A DNA stretch of 64,000 nt from Rhizobiales bacterium 2SD (GTDB lineage: Bacteria; Pseudomonadota; Alphaproteobacteria; Rhizobiales; Beijerinckiaceae). How positions within the stretch are numbered: position 1 is the stretch's first letter; every line of letters begins with the position of its first letter. Of the stretch, positions 17,047 to 25,723 are shown one piece after another. Below the pieces are notes generated by a model. It saw nothing but the letters and a program-made list of their open reading frames with translations, ran no database searches and had not been told where the DNA came from. A program made the translations under genes and the position numbers. The stretch covers positions 213,719 through 277,718 of the forward strand of contig SCMY01000008.1 of assembly GCA_005502805.1 (NCBI GenBank), in the 5' to 3' direction.

Positions 17047-18615
17047 ATGCAGCCCTTCCGCCAGTTCGCCTATCGCCGCAGCCCGGACCAGGACGCGGCC
17101 GCGCCCGCCCGGCATCCCGTCGTCATCGTCGGCGCTGGCCCGGTCGGGTTGACGCTGGCGCTCGATCTGGCGCGCCGGCAGGTTCCGGTCGTGCTGATCG
17201 ACGACGCCGACCGGATCGGCGAGGGCTCGCGCGCCATCTGCTTCGCCAAGCGCACACTCGAGATCTTCGACCGGCTCGGACTCGCGCAGGCGATGGTGGA
17301 GAAAGGTGTGACCTGGCAGAAGGGCCGGGTCTTCCGCGGCGAAACCGAGCTCTACGAGTTCGACTTGCTGCCGGAGGGCGGCCACAAGCAGCCGGCCTTC
17401 ATCAACCTCCAGCAATTCTATGTCGAAGCGGCGCTGGTCGAGGCGGTGCTGGCCGAGCCGCTGGTCGATCTGCGCTGGAGCAATCGCCTGACCGGCCTCC
17501 ACAACCGCGAGGATGCGGCAAAGCTCACAATCGCCACGCCGGACGGGGATTATGCTCTCGAAACCGACTGGCTGATCGCCTGCGACGGCGCTCGTTCGCC
17601 GACGCGTGGCCTGCTCGGGCTGGAATTCCGCGGCGAGGCCTTCGAGGATCGCTTCCTTATCGCCGACGTCAAGATGACCGCGCCATTCCCGACCGAGCGC
17701 TGGTTCTGGTTCGATCCGCCCTTCCATTCCGGCCAGTCGGCGCTGCTGCACAAGCAGCCGGACGACATCTGGCGCATCGACCTGCAGCTCGGTCCCGACG
17801 CCGATCCGGATCACGAGAAGCAGCCGGAGATCGTCCGACCCCGGATCGAGCGCATGCTCGGCCATGCTGATTTCGCGCTGGAATGGGTCTCGGTCTATCG
17901 CTTCCAGTGCCGCCGGCTCGACAGGTTCCTGCATGGCCGGGTGGTCTTTGCCGGCGACGCCGCCCATCAGGTCTCGCCCTTCGGCGCGCGCGGCGCCAAT
18001 TCCGGTATCCAGGACGCCGACAATCTCGGCTGGAAGCTGGCGCTGATCGTGCAGGGCAGGAGCCCGGCCGCGCTACTCGACAGCTACGACAGCGAGCGCG
18101 TCGCCGCCGCCGACGAGAACATCCTGAACTCGACGCGGGCGACCGACTTCATCGCGCCGCGCTCGCCCGGCGAGCGCCTGCTGCGCGAGGCAGCGCTGTC
18201 GCTGGCGCCACTGACCGGCTTCGCCAAGCGCTTCGTCAATTCTGGAAGGCTTTCGGTGGCCTCGGCCTATGCCGGCTCGACGTTGTCGAGTGACGATGAC
18301 GGCCGGGATGGCGGCCTGCCGCCCGGAGCGCCCTTTCTCGATGCGCCGCTGCCCGGTGCTCCCCACGCCTGGCTGAGCGAGGCCTTCTCTGTGGGCCAGG
18401 CGATTCTGCTCGGCGATGGCGCAGCAAAGCTCGCGCCTGTCGGCGTGCTTGCGATCGAGCCGGCGGCTGACGACGAGATCCTGCGTCAGCGTTATGCCCT
18501 GGTGCGCGGAGCGGCCGTATTGTTGCGGCCGGACGGGCATGTCACCGCCTGGTTCCGACAGCCGAAGCGCGCTGCGGTCGAGGCTGCGATCGAGCGGATG
18601 GAGGGCAGGAGATGA
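17047..18615 (+). CDS. FAD-dependent aromatic ring monooxygenase
   Basis: A 522-residue flavoprotein hydroxylase. The N-terminal dinucleotide-binding motif is VVIVGAGPVGLTLALDLARR. A DG motif appears in ACDGARSPTRGLLGL and the second FAD motif in GRVVFAGDAAHQVSPFGARGANSGIQDADNLGWKL, exactly as in phenol/3-hydroxyphenylpropionate-type hydroxylases. A thioredoxin-like C-terminal extension is present. It overlaps the DUF2783 gene by four bases (ATGA), so the two are translationally coupled. The pair resembles 3-hydroxyphenylacetate 6-hydroxylase, a flavoprotein with a small coupling subunit, but the substrate is inferred only. Confidence 0.88.
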   Translation: MQPFRQFAYRRSPDQDAAAPARHPVVIVGAGPVGLTLALDLARRQVPVVLIDDADRIGEGSRAICFAKRTLEIFDRLGLAQAMVEKGVTWQKGRVFRGETELYEFDLLPEGGHKQPAFINLQQFYVEAALVEAVLAEPLVDLRWSNRLTGLHNREDAAKLTIATPDGDYALETDWLIACDGARSPTRGLLGLEFRGEAFEDRFLIADVKMTAPFPTERWFWFDPPFHSGQSALLHKQPDDIWRIDLQLGPDADPDHEKQPEIVRPRIERMLGHADFALEWVSVYRFQCRRLDRFLHGRVVFAGDAAHQVSPFGARGANSGIQDADNLGWKLALIVQGRSPAALLDSYDSERVAAADENILNSTRATDFIAPRSPGERLLREAALSLAPLTGFAKRFVNSGRLSVASAYAGSTLSSDDDGRDGGLPPGAPFLDAPLPGAPHAWLSEAFSVGQAILLGDGAAKLAPVGVLAIEPAADDEILRQRYALVRGAAVLLRPDGHVTAWFRQPKRAAVEAAIERMEGRR

Positions 18616-18833
18616 GTGCCGCGGTCGCCATACCCACCGCAAGCGGGCTCACCCGCGAATCACGCTTCGCCGATCCCGATTCCGCCTTCCGCCTGCTCAC
18701 CCAGGCGCACCGCGATCTGGACGAACGCGCGAGCGCCGCGCTCAACGCGCGACTCGTCCTGATCCTCGCCAATCACATCGGTGACGAACAGGTTCTGCGC
18801 GAGGCCGTGGCGCTGGCGCGCGAGGCAAGCTAG
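18612..18833 (+). CDS. DUF2783 protein, possible monooxygenase coupling subunit
   Basis: A 73-residue soluble protein (DPDSAFRLLTQAHRDLDERAS, then LVLILANHIGDEQVL). DUF2783 proteins of this size are found directly after FAD aromatic hydroxylases. The ATG overlaps the monooxygenase TGA. The function is unproven; a small coupling protein is the most natural guess, by comparison with MhaAB. Confidence 0.72.
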   Translation: MSAAVAIPTASGLTRESRFADPDSAFRLLTQAHRDLDERASAALNARLVLILANHIGDEQVLREAVALAREAS

Positions 18834-18868
18834 GCTCCGGCGCACGACGCCCTGGAGCCGCGAACCCG

Positions 18869-19402
18869 ATGGAAGATCTGCCGACCTTCTACTCCACCCT
18901 GATTCCGCTTGGCTTCTTCTTCTGGGGGCCGGCCCTGGTGGTGCTGACGCTGCTGCTCTCCTGGCTCTGGGCGCGCAGTCTCAAGGTCGACCGGGCCCTG
19001 GAGAGCGATTTCGACGGCTTCACCAGGGAGGACGTCGAGAAGCTGTTCTCGCTCTACGGCCCTGAGCGCCGGGCGATCTACCGCAACAAGCTCCTGCCCG
19101 CCGACCTCGCCTTTGCGCTGGTCTATGCGGTCGTCGGCGCGTTGATCATCACCGGCCTGTCGATGCGCGGCTACCCCTGGTGGGTGGCGGCGCTCTGCGG
19201 CGGTGGCTGGCTCTTCGGCGGGCTCTGCGACATCGTCGAGAACCTCGCCATCGCGCGCCTGCTCGATCGTTTCCCGACCCTCGACGACGGCACCGTCGCC
19301 ATCGCCAGCGGCTTTACCCGGCTGAAGCTTGTCCTGACCGGACTCGGTTTCATCGGCGCGATCGCGGCCTATTATCTTGCGTTCAAGCCGATCGCGGCCT
19401 GA
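18869..19402 (+). CDS. Membrane protein of unknown function
   Basis: A 177-residue inner-membrane protein with about four hydrophobic segments: one near residues 8-30, one around LAFALVYAVVGALIITGLS, one in the WWVAALCGGGWLFGG tract and a last at LVLTGLGFIGAIAAYYLAF. The soluble loop (FTREDVEKLFSLYGPERRAIYR) is amphipathic and sits between the first two. No family is recognised. It lies in a same-strand run with the next gene, two bases apart from it, and 35 bases after DUF2783. Confidence 0.72.
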   Translation: MEDLPTFYSTLIPLGFFFWGPALVVLTLLLSWLWARSLKVDRALESDFDGFTREDVEKLFSLYGPERRAIYRNKLLPADLAFALVYAVVGALIITGLSMRGYPWWVAALCGGGWLFGGLCDIVENLAIARLLDRFPTLDDGTVAIASGFTRLKLVLTGLGFIGAIAAYYLAFKPIAA

Positions 19403-19404
19403 GC

Positions 19405-19797
19405 ATGCGCGGTTCCGCGCGGGTGTCGCTGACTGTCGGCGTGGTCGTCGCTCTGTCAGTGCCTGCCGCCGCCGATGAGGCCTATCGGCGCTGCATCGAC
19501 AATTCGAACGGCACCAACCCGGCGTGGGCAGCTTGCGGTGGCGAGTGGGTCGCGCGGGAAGATGCTAAGCTGAACGCGGCCTGGAAACGTCTTCTGGCGA
19601 CAAGCGGGCCGGCGGTCCGCAAGGACCTGCTCGATGAGCAGCGCGCCTGGAACGCGTTCAAGGAAAAATCCTGCCGCTTCTACGACAATGGCGAGTTCGG
19701 CCGGGAAGGGCAGGTGTTGCACTTCCCGGCCTGTCGTGCCGCGCTCATCGCCCAGCGCTCAGCGACGCTCGACGGTTACGGTGCCGACCGTCGCTAG
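19405..19797 (+). CDS. LprI-type lysozyme-inhibitor family protein (DUF1311)
   Basis: A 130-residue secreted protein. The signal peptide is MRGSARVSLTVGVVVALSVPAAAD. The mature part has the LprI pattern: paired Cys near YRRCID and WAACGG, LNAAWKRLL, LLDEQRAWNAFKEKSCRFYDNGEFG and a late Cys in FPACRAALIAQR. LprI-family proteins inhibit host-type lysozymes or bind envelope partners; the exact role is not known. The TAG stop is shared with the GNAT gene on the other strand (CTAG, 19794-19797). Confidence 0.8.
   Translation: MRGSARVSLTVGVVVALSVPAAADEAYRRCIDNSNGTNPAWAACGGEWVAREDAKLNAAWKRLLATSGPAVRKDLLDEQRAWNAFKEKSCRFYDNGEFGREGQVLHFPACRAALIAQRSATLDGYGADRR
19794..19797. other. Shared CTAG stop of two convergent genes
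   Basis: CTAG at 19794-19797 gives TAG on both strands, ending the LprI-type gene and the GNAT gene. It has the same geometry as at 6814 and 35572. Confidence 0.9.
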
Positions 19798-20324
19798 GTT
19801 CCATTCGGATGCGCGAGGCGCAGGCGGATCGCCGGAACGGGCGGCACACCGATCAGCATTCCACTGCCGCTTGCCATCTGTTCGAAGCCAAGCCGCATCG
19901 CGAGCCGCAGCGAGGCCGTATTCTGTGGATGGGTCTGGATCAGGATGTCTGGGACGCTGACGGTCTCGAAACCGTAGCGGATCAGCCGCTCCACCGCTTC
20001 CCGGGCGAAACCGCGGCCCCAGTGGCGAGCGGAGAAGCGATAGCTGATCTGCGCCTGCTCCGCATCGTCGCCGTCCGGAATGAGGCCGACATAACCGAGC
20101 GCCTCGCTCTCGTCGGTCCGGGCGAACACGGTCCAGTAGCCGAGCCCGCGCCCGACATGGACGAAGCTGCGCGCCGCGACGCCCTCGCGGCCCATGGCCG
20201 GGTCGCCGACCGCCGCGATGAATCGCATGACTTCTGGATCGGCATTGAGCGCCGCGACGAAGTCGAGATCGGCCGCGGTCCGTGGCTTCAGCAGAAGCCG
20301 TTCGCTTTCCAGCACCGGCAGCAT
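19794..20324 (-). CDS. GNAT-family N-acetyltransferase (RimJ/RimL type)
   Basis: A 176-residue acetyltransferase. It starts with LESERLLLKPRTAADLDFV and has the acetyl-CoA-binding loop in HWGRGFAREAVERLIRYGF, then TASLRLAMRLGFEQ, the pattern of ribosomal-protein N-acetyltransferases. The acceptor could be a protein N-terminus, an antibiotic or a small amine. The start Met at 20324 precedes the domain directly. It converges on the LprI-type gene with a shared CTAG stop. No neighbour explains its substrate. Confidence 0.87.
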   Translation of the reverse strand: MLPVLESERLLLKPRTAADLDFVAALNADPEVMRFIAAVGDPAMGREGVAARSFVHVGRGLGYWTVFARTDESEALGYVGLIPDGDDAEQAQISYRFSARHWGRGFAREAVERLIRYGFETVSVPDILIQTHPQNTASLRLAMRLGFEQMASGSGMLIGVPPVPAIRLRLAHPNGT

Positions 20325-20437
20325 GGTCGTCGCCCTGTCGTTTCGTTAGAGGATTGCTGACGCCAGCACTGGTGCGGTCGCGCGTGCCATCCCATATCCT
20401 GCCCGCTGTCCCTCGGGAACGCTTTGGGAGAATCTGG

Positions 20438-20953
20438 ATGCGGTTTCGTCGTTGCCTTCTCGCCGTCTCGGCAATGCTCGCGCTTGCCGGCGCCTCTGTG
20501 CCGGCCGCGGCGCAGGAGGACCTGATCTTCAAGAAGTCGACGGTCTGGAAGATGTTGACCCCGGACGACAAGCTCGCCGTCTACGGCGTCGACGATCCCG
20601 TGGTCGAGGGCGTCGCCTGCCACTACACCGTGCCCGAGAAGGGCGGCGTCTCCGGCATGTTCGGCGTTGCCGAGGAGGTCTCCGACGTCTCGCTCGCCTG
20701 CCGGCAGATCGGCCCGATCCGCTTCAAGGAGAAGGCCTCGCAAGGCGATGTCGTCTTCCGCGAGCGCCGCTCGCTGATCTGGAAGAAGATGCAGATCGTG
20801 CGTGGCTGCGACGCCAAGCGCAATGTCCTGATCTACATGGTCTACACCGACAAGCTGATCGACGGTTCACCGCAGAACTCGACCTCGAGCGTGCCGATCA
20901 TGCCCTGGGGCACAAGCGGCGACGTGCCGAAATGCTCGGAATGGGTGAGGTGA
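20438..20953 (+). CDS. creA: CreA family protein
   Basis: A 171-residue secreted protein with signal peptide MRFRRCLLAVSAMLALAGASVPAAA. The CreA hallmarks are VYGVDDPVVEGVACHYTVPEKGG, ACRQIGPIRFKE and RCDAKR-like GCDAKRNVLIYMVYTDKLIDGSP with conserved Cys pairs. CreA is a small periplasmic protein of unknown role that was originally tied to a catabolite-regulation locus. The ATG at 20438 gives the signal peptide directly; the long upstream frame is not needed. It is a single gene. Confidence 0.87.
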   Translation: MRFRRCLLAVSAMLALAGASVPAAAQEDLIFKKSTVWKMLTPDDKLAVYGVDDPVVEGVACHYTVPEKGGVSGMFGVAEEVSDVSLACRQIGPIRFKEKASQGDVVFRERRSLIWKKMQIVRGCDAKRNVLIYMVYTDKLIDGSPQNSTSSVPIMPWGTSGDVPKCSEWVR

Positions 20954-21064
20954 GCGAAGTAGCAGCTCCAGCAAAAGCGCGGAGCGGCTCTGCTTCGGAA
21001 TTGCGCGAAATCAAAGAGGTGGAGCCTTGTCGGCGAACCTGTGTTCGCTGGACCGGCTCCGGGC

Positions 21065-21394
21065 TCAGCCGCCGCAGGTGATCGTCAGCGGCTGCTCGGC
21101 TTGCGCGACATTGGCCGGTCGCGGCGTCGATCCGGTAACGTCCTCGCGGGCGGCGACGCCATAAGCCGTCGCTGTGCGGTGCCCCTGCGACTCGCACCAG
21201 GCATCGGCGACGATCTGGCCGCATTCGGATTTGCTGGCGATGCAGTCGGCGACGCCATAGCCGTCACCCGCCGGGATCAGATAGGTGCGCTCGGCCTTGG
21301 GCGCGGCGACGGTGCCGGTGGCCGGCAGCATGGCCAGAGACAGGCCGGCGCCGAGGATTCCGAAGAGTCCAACCAGAGCAACGGCGCGACGCAT
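21065..21394 (-). CDS. Small secreted Cys-containing protein
   Basis: A 109-residue protein beginning MRRAVALVGLFGILGAG, a signal peptide, then a domain with four Cys (VADCIASKSECG, ADAWCESQG, TITCGG) likely to form two disulfides. No family is known to me. An upstream in-frame Met at 21436 is possible but would hide the signal peptide. Function unknown. Confidence 0.6.
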   Translation of the reverse strand: MRRAVALVGLFGILGAGLSLAMLPATGTVAAPKAERTYLIPAGDGYGVADCIASKSECGQIVADAWCESQGHRTATAYGVAAREDVTGSTPRPANVAQAEQPLTITCGG

Positions 21395-21770
21395 GATGAT
21401 GTCCCTGAGACCCGACCGGGGCTGAACCTTCGACATGTCAAACTGGTTCCAAATGGTTAAGACTGCATGAACCACGGCAATCTTGATTGCGCGCAAACCG
21501 TCCTCCGCTTGTGGCGGCATTGCGGCGGCGAGAGTGGAAATCGCGGGATGGTGGCGAGTCGCCGGCAGACCGTTGCTCAGCTGCCACTTGACGTAAGCGC
21601 ACATGACGGGCATCACGGCAGGATGACGCGAGCCCTCGCCATTACCTGCATTATTTGCCGCTAGCTTTCGCTGGCCGGCTGCTCACGTCCTCGTCCCAAC
21701 GAAAAGACAGACAGCGCCCCGGCCAGCGGCCAGGATGCCCGTATTTCGCCTTTTCGCCAGGACTGATCCG

Positions 21771-23240
21771 ATGCAGCCGACACTCAGGCTCTACAACACG
21801 CTGACGCGGACGAAGGAGGTTTTCACCCCCGTCGATCCCCAGAACGTGCGCATGTATGTCTGCGGCCCGACGGTCTATGACTACGCTCATATCGGCAACG
21901 CCCGGCCGGTCATCGTCTTCGACGTGCTCTACCGGCTGCTGCGGCATGTCTATGGCGAGACCCATGTCCGCTATGCCCGCAACCTCACCGATGTCGACGA
22001 CAAGATCAACGCCCGCGCCGCGCGCGACTATCCCGATCTGCCGCTGAACGAGGCGATCGCGAAGGTCACGAAGACGACGACGGCGCAGTTCCACGCCGAC
22101 GTCGATGCGCTCGGCAACCTGCGGCCCGACGACGAGCCGCGCGCGACCGGGCATATCGAGGAGATGAAGGCGATCATCGAGCGCCTGATCGCCCGCGGCA
22201 TCGCCTATGTCGCCGAGGAGCACGTGCTCTTCCACGTGCCGGCCGTCGCCAACCTCAAGGATGCGCCGAAATACGGCTCGCTCGCCCGCCGCTCGCTCGA
22301 CGAGATGGTCGCCGGTGCTCGCGTCGATGTCGCCCCGTACAAGCGCGACCCGATGGATTTCGTGCTGTGGAAGCCGAGCCGCGCCGGGATCGACCCGGGC
22401 TGGCCCTCGCCGGCCGGCATCAAGACGCCCGGCCGTCCCGGCTGGCACATCGAGTGCTCGGCGATGTCGATGGCCAAGCTGCTGACGCCCTTCGGCGGCG
22501 GCCTGCAATGCGACGATCCCGCCCGGAACGTCTTCGACATCCATGGCGGCGGCATCGATCTCGTCTTCCCGCATCACGAGAACGAGCTGGCGCAGAGCTG
22601 CTGCGCCTTCGGCGGGGCGGAAGGCGCGCCGCGCATGGCCAATATCTGGATGCATAACGGCTTCCTGCAGGTCGAAGGCGAGAAGATGTCGAAGTCGCTC
22701 GGCAACTTCGTCACCATCAACGAGTTGCTGGCGACCGACACCTTCGGCGGGCGGACCTGGCCCGGCGAGGTGCTGCGCCTTGCCATGCTCAAGACCCACT
22801 ACCGCCAGCCGATCGACTGGACGGTGAAGGCGCTGGAGGAGGCGGAGAAGACGCTCGCCGATTGGGCCGCCGCTGCGGGAGACGTCGAGGCTGGGCAGAT
22901 CCCTGCCGGCGTGATCGAAGCGCTGGCTGACGATCTCAACACCTCGCAGGTGCTGGCCGAGCTGCACGCTCTGCGCAAGGCCGGCGATCATGCCAGCCTG
23001 AAGGCGAGCCTTGCCTTGCTCGGCATCGTCCTCCCGCAGGTGACCGCGGCCGAGATCGACGATGCCCTGCGCGCGAAGGTCGAGGCTCTGATCGCTGCCC
23101 GTCTGGCCGCCCGCAAGTCCAAGGATTTCGCCGAATCTGATCGCATTCGCGACGAACTCGCCGCCATGGGTATCGCGCTCAAGGACGGCAAGGACCCGGC
23201 GACCGGCGAGGCGATTACCACCTGGGAGGTGAAGCGGTGA
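21771..23240 (+). CDS. cysS: Cysteinyl-tRNA synthetase
   Basis: A 489-residue class I synthetase that activates cysteine and loads tRNA-Cys. The HIGH motif is in VYDYAHIGNARP, a zinc-ligand Cys is in RMYVCGPTVY, WHIECSAMSM and HHENELAQSCCAFGG carry further ligands, and the KMSKS loop is EKMSKSLGNFV. The C-terminal helical domain (SKDFAESDRIRDELAAMGI) is complete. The ATG at 21771 gives MQPTLRLYNTLT, the family N-terminus; the frame from 21735 adds 12 residues. Length is normal. Confidence 0.96.
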   Translation: MQPTLRLYNTLTRTKEVFTPVDPQNVRMYVCGPTVYDYAHIGNARPVIVFDVLYRLLRHVYGETHVRYARNLTDVDDKINARAARDYPDLPLNEAIAKVTKTTTAQFHADVDALGNLRPDDEPRATGHIEEMKAIIERLIARGIAYVAEEHVLFHVPAVANLKDAPKYGSLARRSLDEMVAGARVDVAPYKRDPMDFVLWKPSRAGIDPGWPSPAGIKTPGRPGWHIECSAMSMAKLLTPFGGGLQCDDPARNVFDIHGGGIDLVFPHHENELAQSCCAFGGAEGAPRMANIWMHNGFLQVEGEKMSKSLGNFVTINELLATDTFGGRTWPGEVLRLAMLKTHYRQPIDWTVKALEEAEKTLADWAAAAGDVEAGQIPAGVIEALADDLNTSQVLAELHALRKAGDHASLKASLALLGIVLPQVTAAEIDDALRAKVEALIAARLAARKSKDFAESDRIRDELAAMGIALKDGKDPATGEAITTWEVKR

Positions 23241-23321
23241 CCCTCCCAGCGACAATCCTTCCCGTGAACCTCCTGCCGTGTCGCGGCGTTGCTCCATTCC
23301 GTTGAAAGAACACCAAGAACA

Positions 23322-23441
23322 ATGACCACCGAAGCCCCCAAGATCCGCAAGCGCGGTTCGCTCTCGATCGCGATGAAGCTCGTCATGCTCGCCATGGTGA
23401 TGCCGAAGGTCCTGCGCTACCGGCTGAGGTCCCGGCTATGA
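23322..23441 (+). CDS. 39-codon basic small protein coupled to cimA
   Basis: A short open frame (MTTEAPKIRKRGSLSIAMKL then 19 more residues) ends in TGA, which overlaps the cimA ATG as ATGA. It is strongly basic at both ends with a short hydrophobic middle (AMKLVMLAMVMPKVL), so it could sit at a membrane. The overlap suggests it is translated before cimA and coupled to it, or works as a leader. It is too short for length-based gene calling. No homologue is named; coding status is inferred from context. Confidence 0.5.
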   Translation: MTTEAPKIRKRGSLSIAMKLVMLAMVMPKVLRYRLRSRL

Positions 23442-25093
23442 GCACCTCGGCTCCTGCCACGCTGGCTGAAGCCGCGCCGCGGAAGGCCGGTGACGCCGCG
23501 CTCGCCCGCATCCACCTGTTCGACACCACGCTGCGCGACGGCGCCCAGACCACTGGCGTCGACTTCTCGCTCGACGACAAGCGCGCGGTCGCCGGCCTGC
23601 TCGACAAGCTCGGCATCGACTATGTCGAGGGCGGCTATCCCGGTGCCAATCCGCTCGACACGGCCTTCTTCGCGAGCAAGCCGACGCAGCGCGCGAAATT
23701 CGCCGCCTTCGGCATGACCAAGCGGGCAGGGCGCTCGGCCTCGAACGATCCCGGCATCGCCGCGCTGCTGGACGCCAAGGCCGACGCCATCGTCTTCGTC
23801 GCCAAGAGCTGGGACTATCATGTCCATGTCGCGCTCGAGATCTCGCTCGAGGACAATCTCGACGGCATCCGCGACAGCGTCGCCACTGCGAAGGCAGCCG
23901 GCCGCGAGGTCATGCTCGACTGCGAGCACTTCTTCGACGGTTACAAGGCCAATCCCGATTATGCGCTCGCCTGCGCCCGCACCGCCTATGAGGCCGGCGC
24001 CCGCTGGGTCGTGCTCTGCGACACCAATGGCGGCACGCTGCCGGACGAGGTCGGACGCATCGTCGCCGAGGTCGCGAGGGTCGTGCCTGGCGACAATCTC
24101 GGTATCCACGCTCATGACGATTGCGGCTGCGCCGTCGCCAATTCGCTGGCGGCGGTCGAGGCCGGCGTGCGTCAGATCCAGGGCACGCTCAACGGTCTCG
24201 GCGAGCGCTGCGGCAATGCCAATCTCGTCACGCTGATCGGCGCTCTCAAGCTGAAGGAGCGCTATAATCGCCGCTTCACGCTCGGCGTCGGCGAGGCCGA
24301 GCTCGGCGAGCTCACCCATGTCTCGCGCGCGCTCGACGAGATGCTGAACCGCGCGCCGAACCGCCATGCGCCCTTCGTCGGCGCCTCCGCCTTCGCCACC
24401 AAGGCCGGCATCCATGCCTCGGCCGTGCTGAAGGACCCGCGCACCTATGAGCATGTCGCGCCGGACGCGGTCGGCAATGTCCGCAAGGTCCTGGTCTCCG
24501 ACCAGGGCGGCAAATCGAACCTCGTCGCCGAGCTTGAACGCATCGGCGTCACCATCGGCCGCGACGATCCGAGGCTCTCGCGCGTGCTGGAGGAGCTGAA
24601 GGAGAAGGAGGCGCAGGGCTATGCCTTCGAGGGCGCCGACGCCTCGTTCTATCTGCTCGCCAAGCGCATTCTCGGCGAATTACCGGCCTATTTCGAGATC
24701 GAGCGTTTCACCGCCAATGTCGAACGCCGCTACAACGCCCTGGGCGAGCTCGTCACCTTCTCGGAGGCGATCGTCAAGGTGAAGGTCGGCGAGGAATCGC
24801 TGATCTCGGTCGCCGAAAGCGCGCTCGGCCCGGTCAACGCGCTCGATCTCGCCTTGCGCAAGGACCTCGGCCGCTACCAGTCGCTCATCGGCGGCCTCAG
24901 GCTGGTCGACTACAAGGTCCGCGTCTTCCAGGGCGGCACCGATGCGGTCACGCGCGTGCTGATCGAATCCGCCGACGAGACCGGCGAGCGCTGGACCACG
25001 GTTGGCGTCAGCGCCAACATCATCGACGCCTCGTTCCAGGCGCTGGTCGACTCGATCACCTACAAGCTGATGCGTGAGGGCGCGACGGCGTAG
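23438..25093 (+). CDS. cimA: Citramalate synthase (CimA)
   Basis: A 551-residue acyltransferase that condenses pyruvate with acetyl-CoA to (R)-citramalate, a threonine-independent entry to isoleucine. The HMGL-like barrel carries IHLFDTTLRDGAQTTGVDFS (metal and substrate Arg/Asp), YVEGGYPGANPLD, DCEHFFDGYKANPDY, HAHDDCGCAVANS and QGTLNGLGERCGNANL. The C-terminal LeuA-type dimer domain (VRVFQGGTDAVTRVLIE) is where isoleucine feedback would act. It differs from isopropylmalate synthase by the shorter first domain and the GGYPGANP motif. It is coupled to the small ORF at 23322. Confidence 0.93.
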   Translation: MSTSAPATLAEAAPRKAGDAALARIHLFDTTLRDGAQTTGVDFSLDDKRAVAGLLDKLGIDYVEGGYPGANPLDTAFFASKPTQRAKFAAFGMTKRAGRSASNDPGIAALLDAKADAIVFVAKSWDYHVHVALEISLEDNLDGIRDSVATAKAAGREVMLDCEHFFDGYKANPDYALACARTAYEAGARWVVLCDTNGGTLPDEVGRIVAEVARVVPGDNLGIHAHDDCGCAVANSLAAVEAGVRQIQGTLNGLGERCGNANLVTLIGALKLKERYNRRFTLGVGEAELGELTHVSRALDEMLNRAPNRHAPFVGASAFATKAGIHASAVLKDPRTYEHVAPDAVGNVRKVLVSDQGGKSNLVAELERIGVTIGRDDPRLSRVLEELKEKEAQGYAFEGADASFYLLAKRILGELPAYFEIERFTANVERRYNALGELVTFSEAIVKVKVGEESLISVAESALGPVNALDLALRKDLGRYQSLIGGLRLVDYKVRVFQGGTDAVTRVLIESADETGERWTTVGVSANIIDASFQALVDSITYKLMREGATA

Positions 25094-25106
25094 ACACGCA
25101 ATCGTC

Positions 25107-25190
25107 ATTCTCGGGCGGAGCGGAGCGCAGACCCGAGAATCTCAAGACCAGATAGCTGGATTCAGAGATGCTCGGGTCAAGCCCGAGCAT
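25107..25190. repeat. Two-hairpin intergenic repeat downstream of cimA
   Basis: ATTCTCGGG (25107-25115) pairs with CCCGAGAAT (25132-25140), and ATGCTCGGG (25168-25176) pairs with CCCGAGCAT (25182-25190). The unit resembles mosaic intergenic palindromes seen widely in this order. A second copy in the window was not noticed. Confidence 0.6.
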
Positions 25191-25223
25191 GACATGCGAG
25201 CCGCCTAGGCGGCTCGCATGTCA
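25190..25223. terminator. 34-bp perfect palindrome between convergent genes
   Basis: TGACATGCGAGCCGCC TAGGCGGCTCGCATGTCA is a perfect 34-base palindrome with CTAG-like TAGG at its centre. Its right end contains the stop codon (TCA on the plus strand) of the minus-strand gene at 25221. It can act as a terminator for both cimA and the opposing gene. Confidence 0.6.
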
Positions 25224-25553
25224 CTCCGTCAGGCGCAGCGACTTCTCCTTGCAGAGGTCGATGCCGTCATTGTCGCTTTCGCTCTCGTCGCTGAACTTGC
25301 CGAGCAGGTAGTAGCTGCAGCCGGCCGGCTTGTTGAGCTTGATCATGATGCTCTTACCGGGCGCCAGCGGCTTGGCGAGCTTGCCGACGAGGCGGGCCTG
25401 TTCGCCAGTGGTCGTGATCTCCAGCGACTCCAGCGGCACGGTGCGGGCATTGGTGATCTTGATCTGCGCTGGCGGGCGCGATTGCGCGAGGGCCGGCACC
25501 ACAGGCAGCAGCGCGAGCGCGCAGGCAGCGGGAAGAATGCGTCGAAGCGTCAT
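25221..25553 (-). CDS. Small secreted protein of unknown function
   Basis: A 110-residue protein with a signal peptide (MTLRRILPAACALALLPVVPALAQ), followed by a Tudor-like or PapD-like stretch (IKITNARTVPLESLEITTTG), GCSYYLLGKFSDESESDNDG and a CKEK tail. Two Cys may form a disulfide. It is a single gene with its stop inside the palindromic terminator. No family is named. Confidence 0.65.
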   Translation of the reverse strand: MTLRRILPAACALALLPVVPALAQSRPPAQIKITNARTVPLESLEITTTGEQARLVGKLAKPLAPGKSIMIKLNKPAGCSYYLLGKFSDESESDNDGIDLCKEKSLRLTE

Positions 25554-25723
25554 GGGCGTCTTCTCCTAGCCTCAGCCTTAAAGGCTTTAGACCAGTCTGC
25601 CATCGCAGTTGCGACGAGAACAAGGCAGGGTAGATGTCGCTTCATGGCGGCAGTGGCTGGTTGCAGCTTCGCCAAGCCTTGTCGATCTCGCCGCGAAGAA
25701 TCGGGAAAGCTGGACCTTTGACC

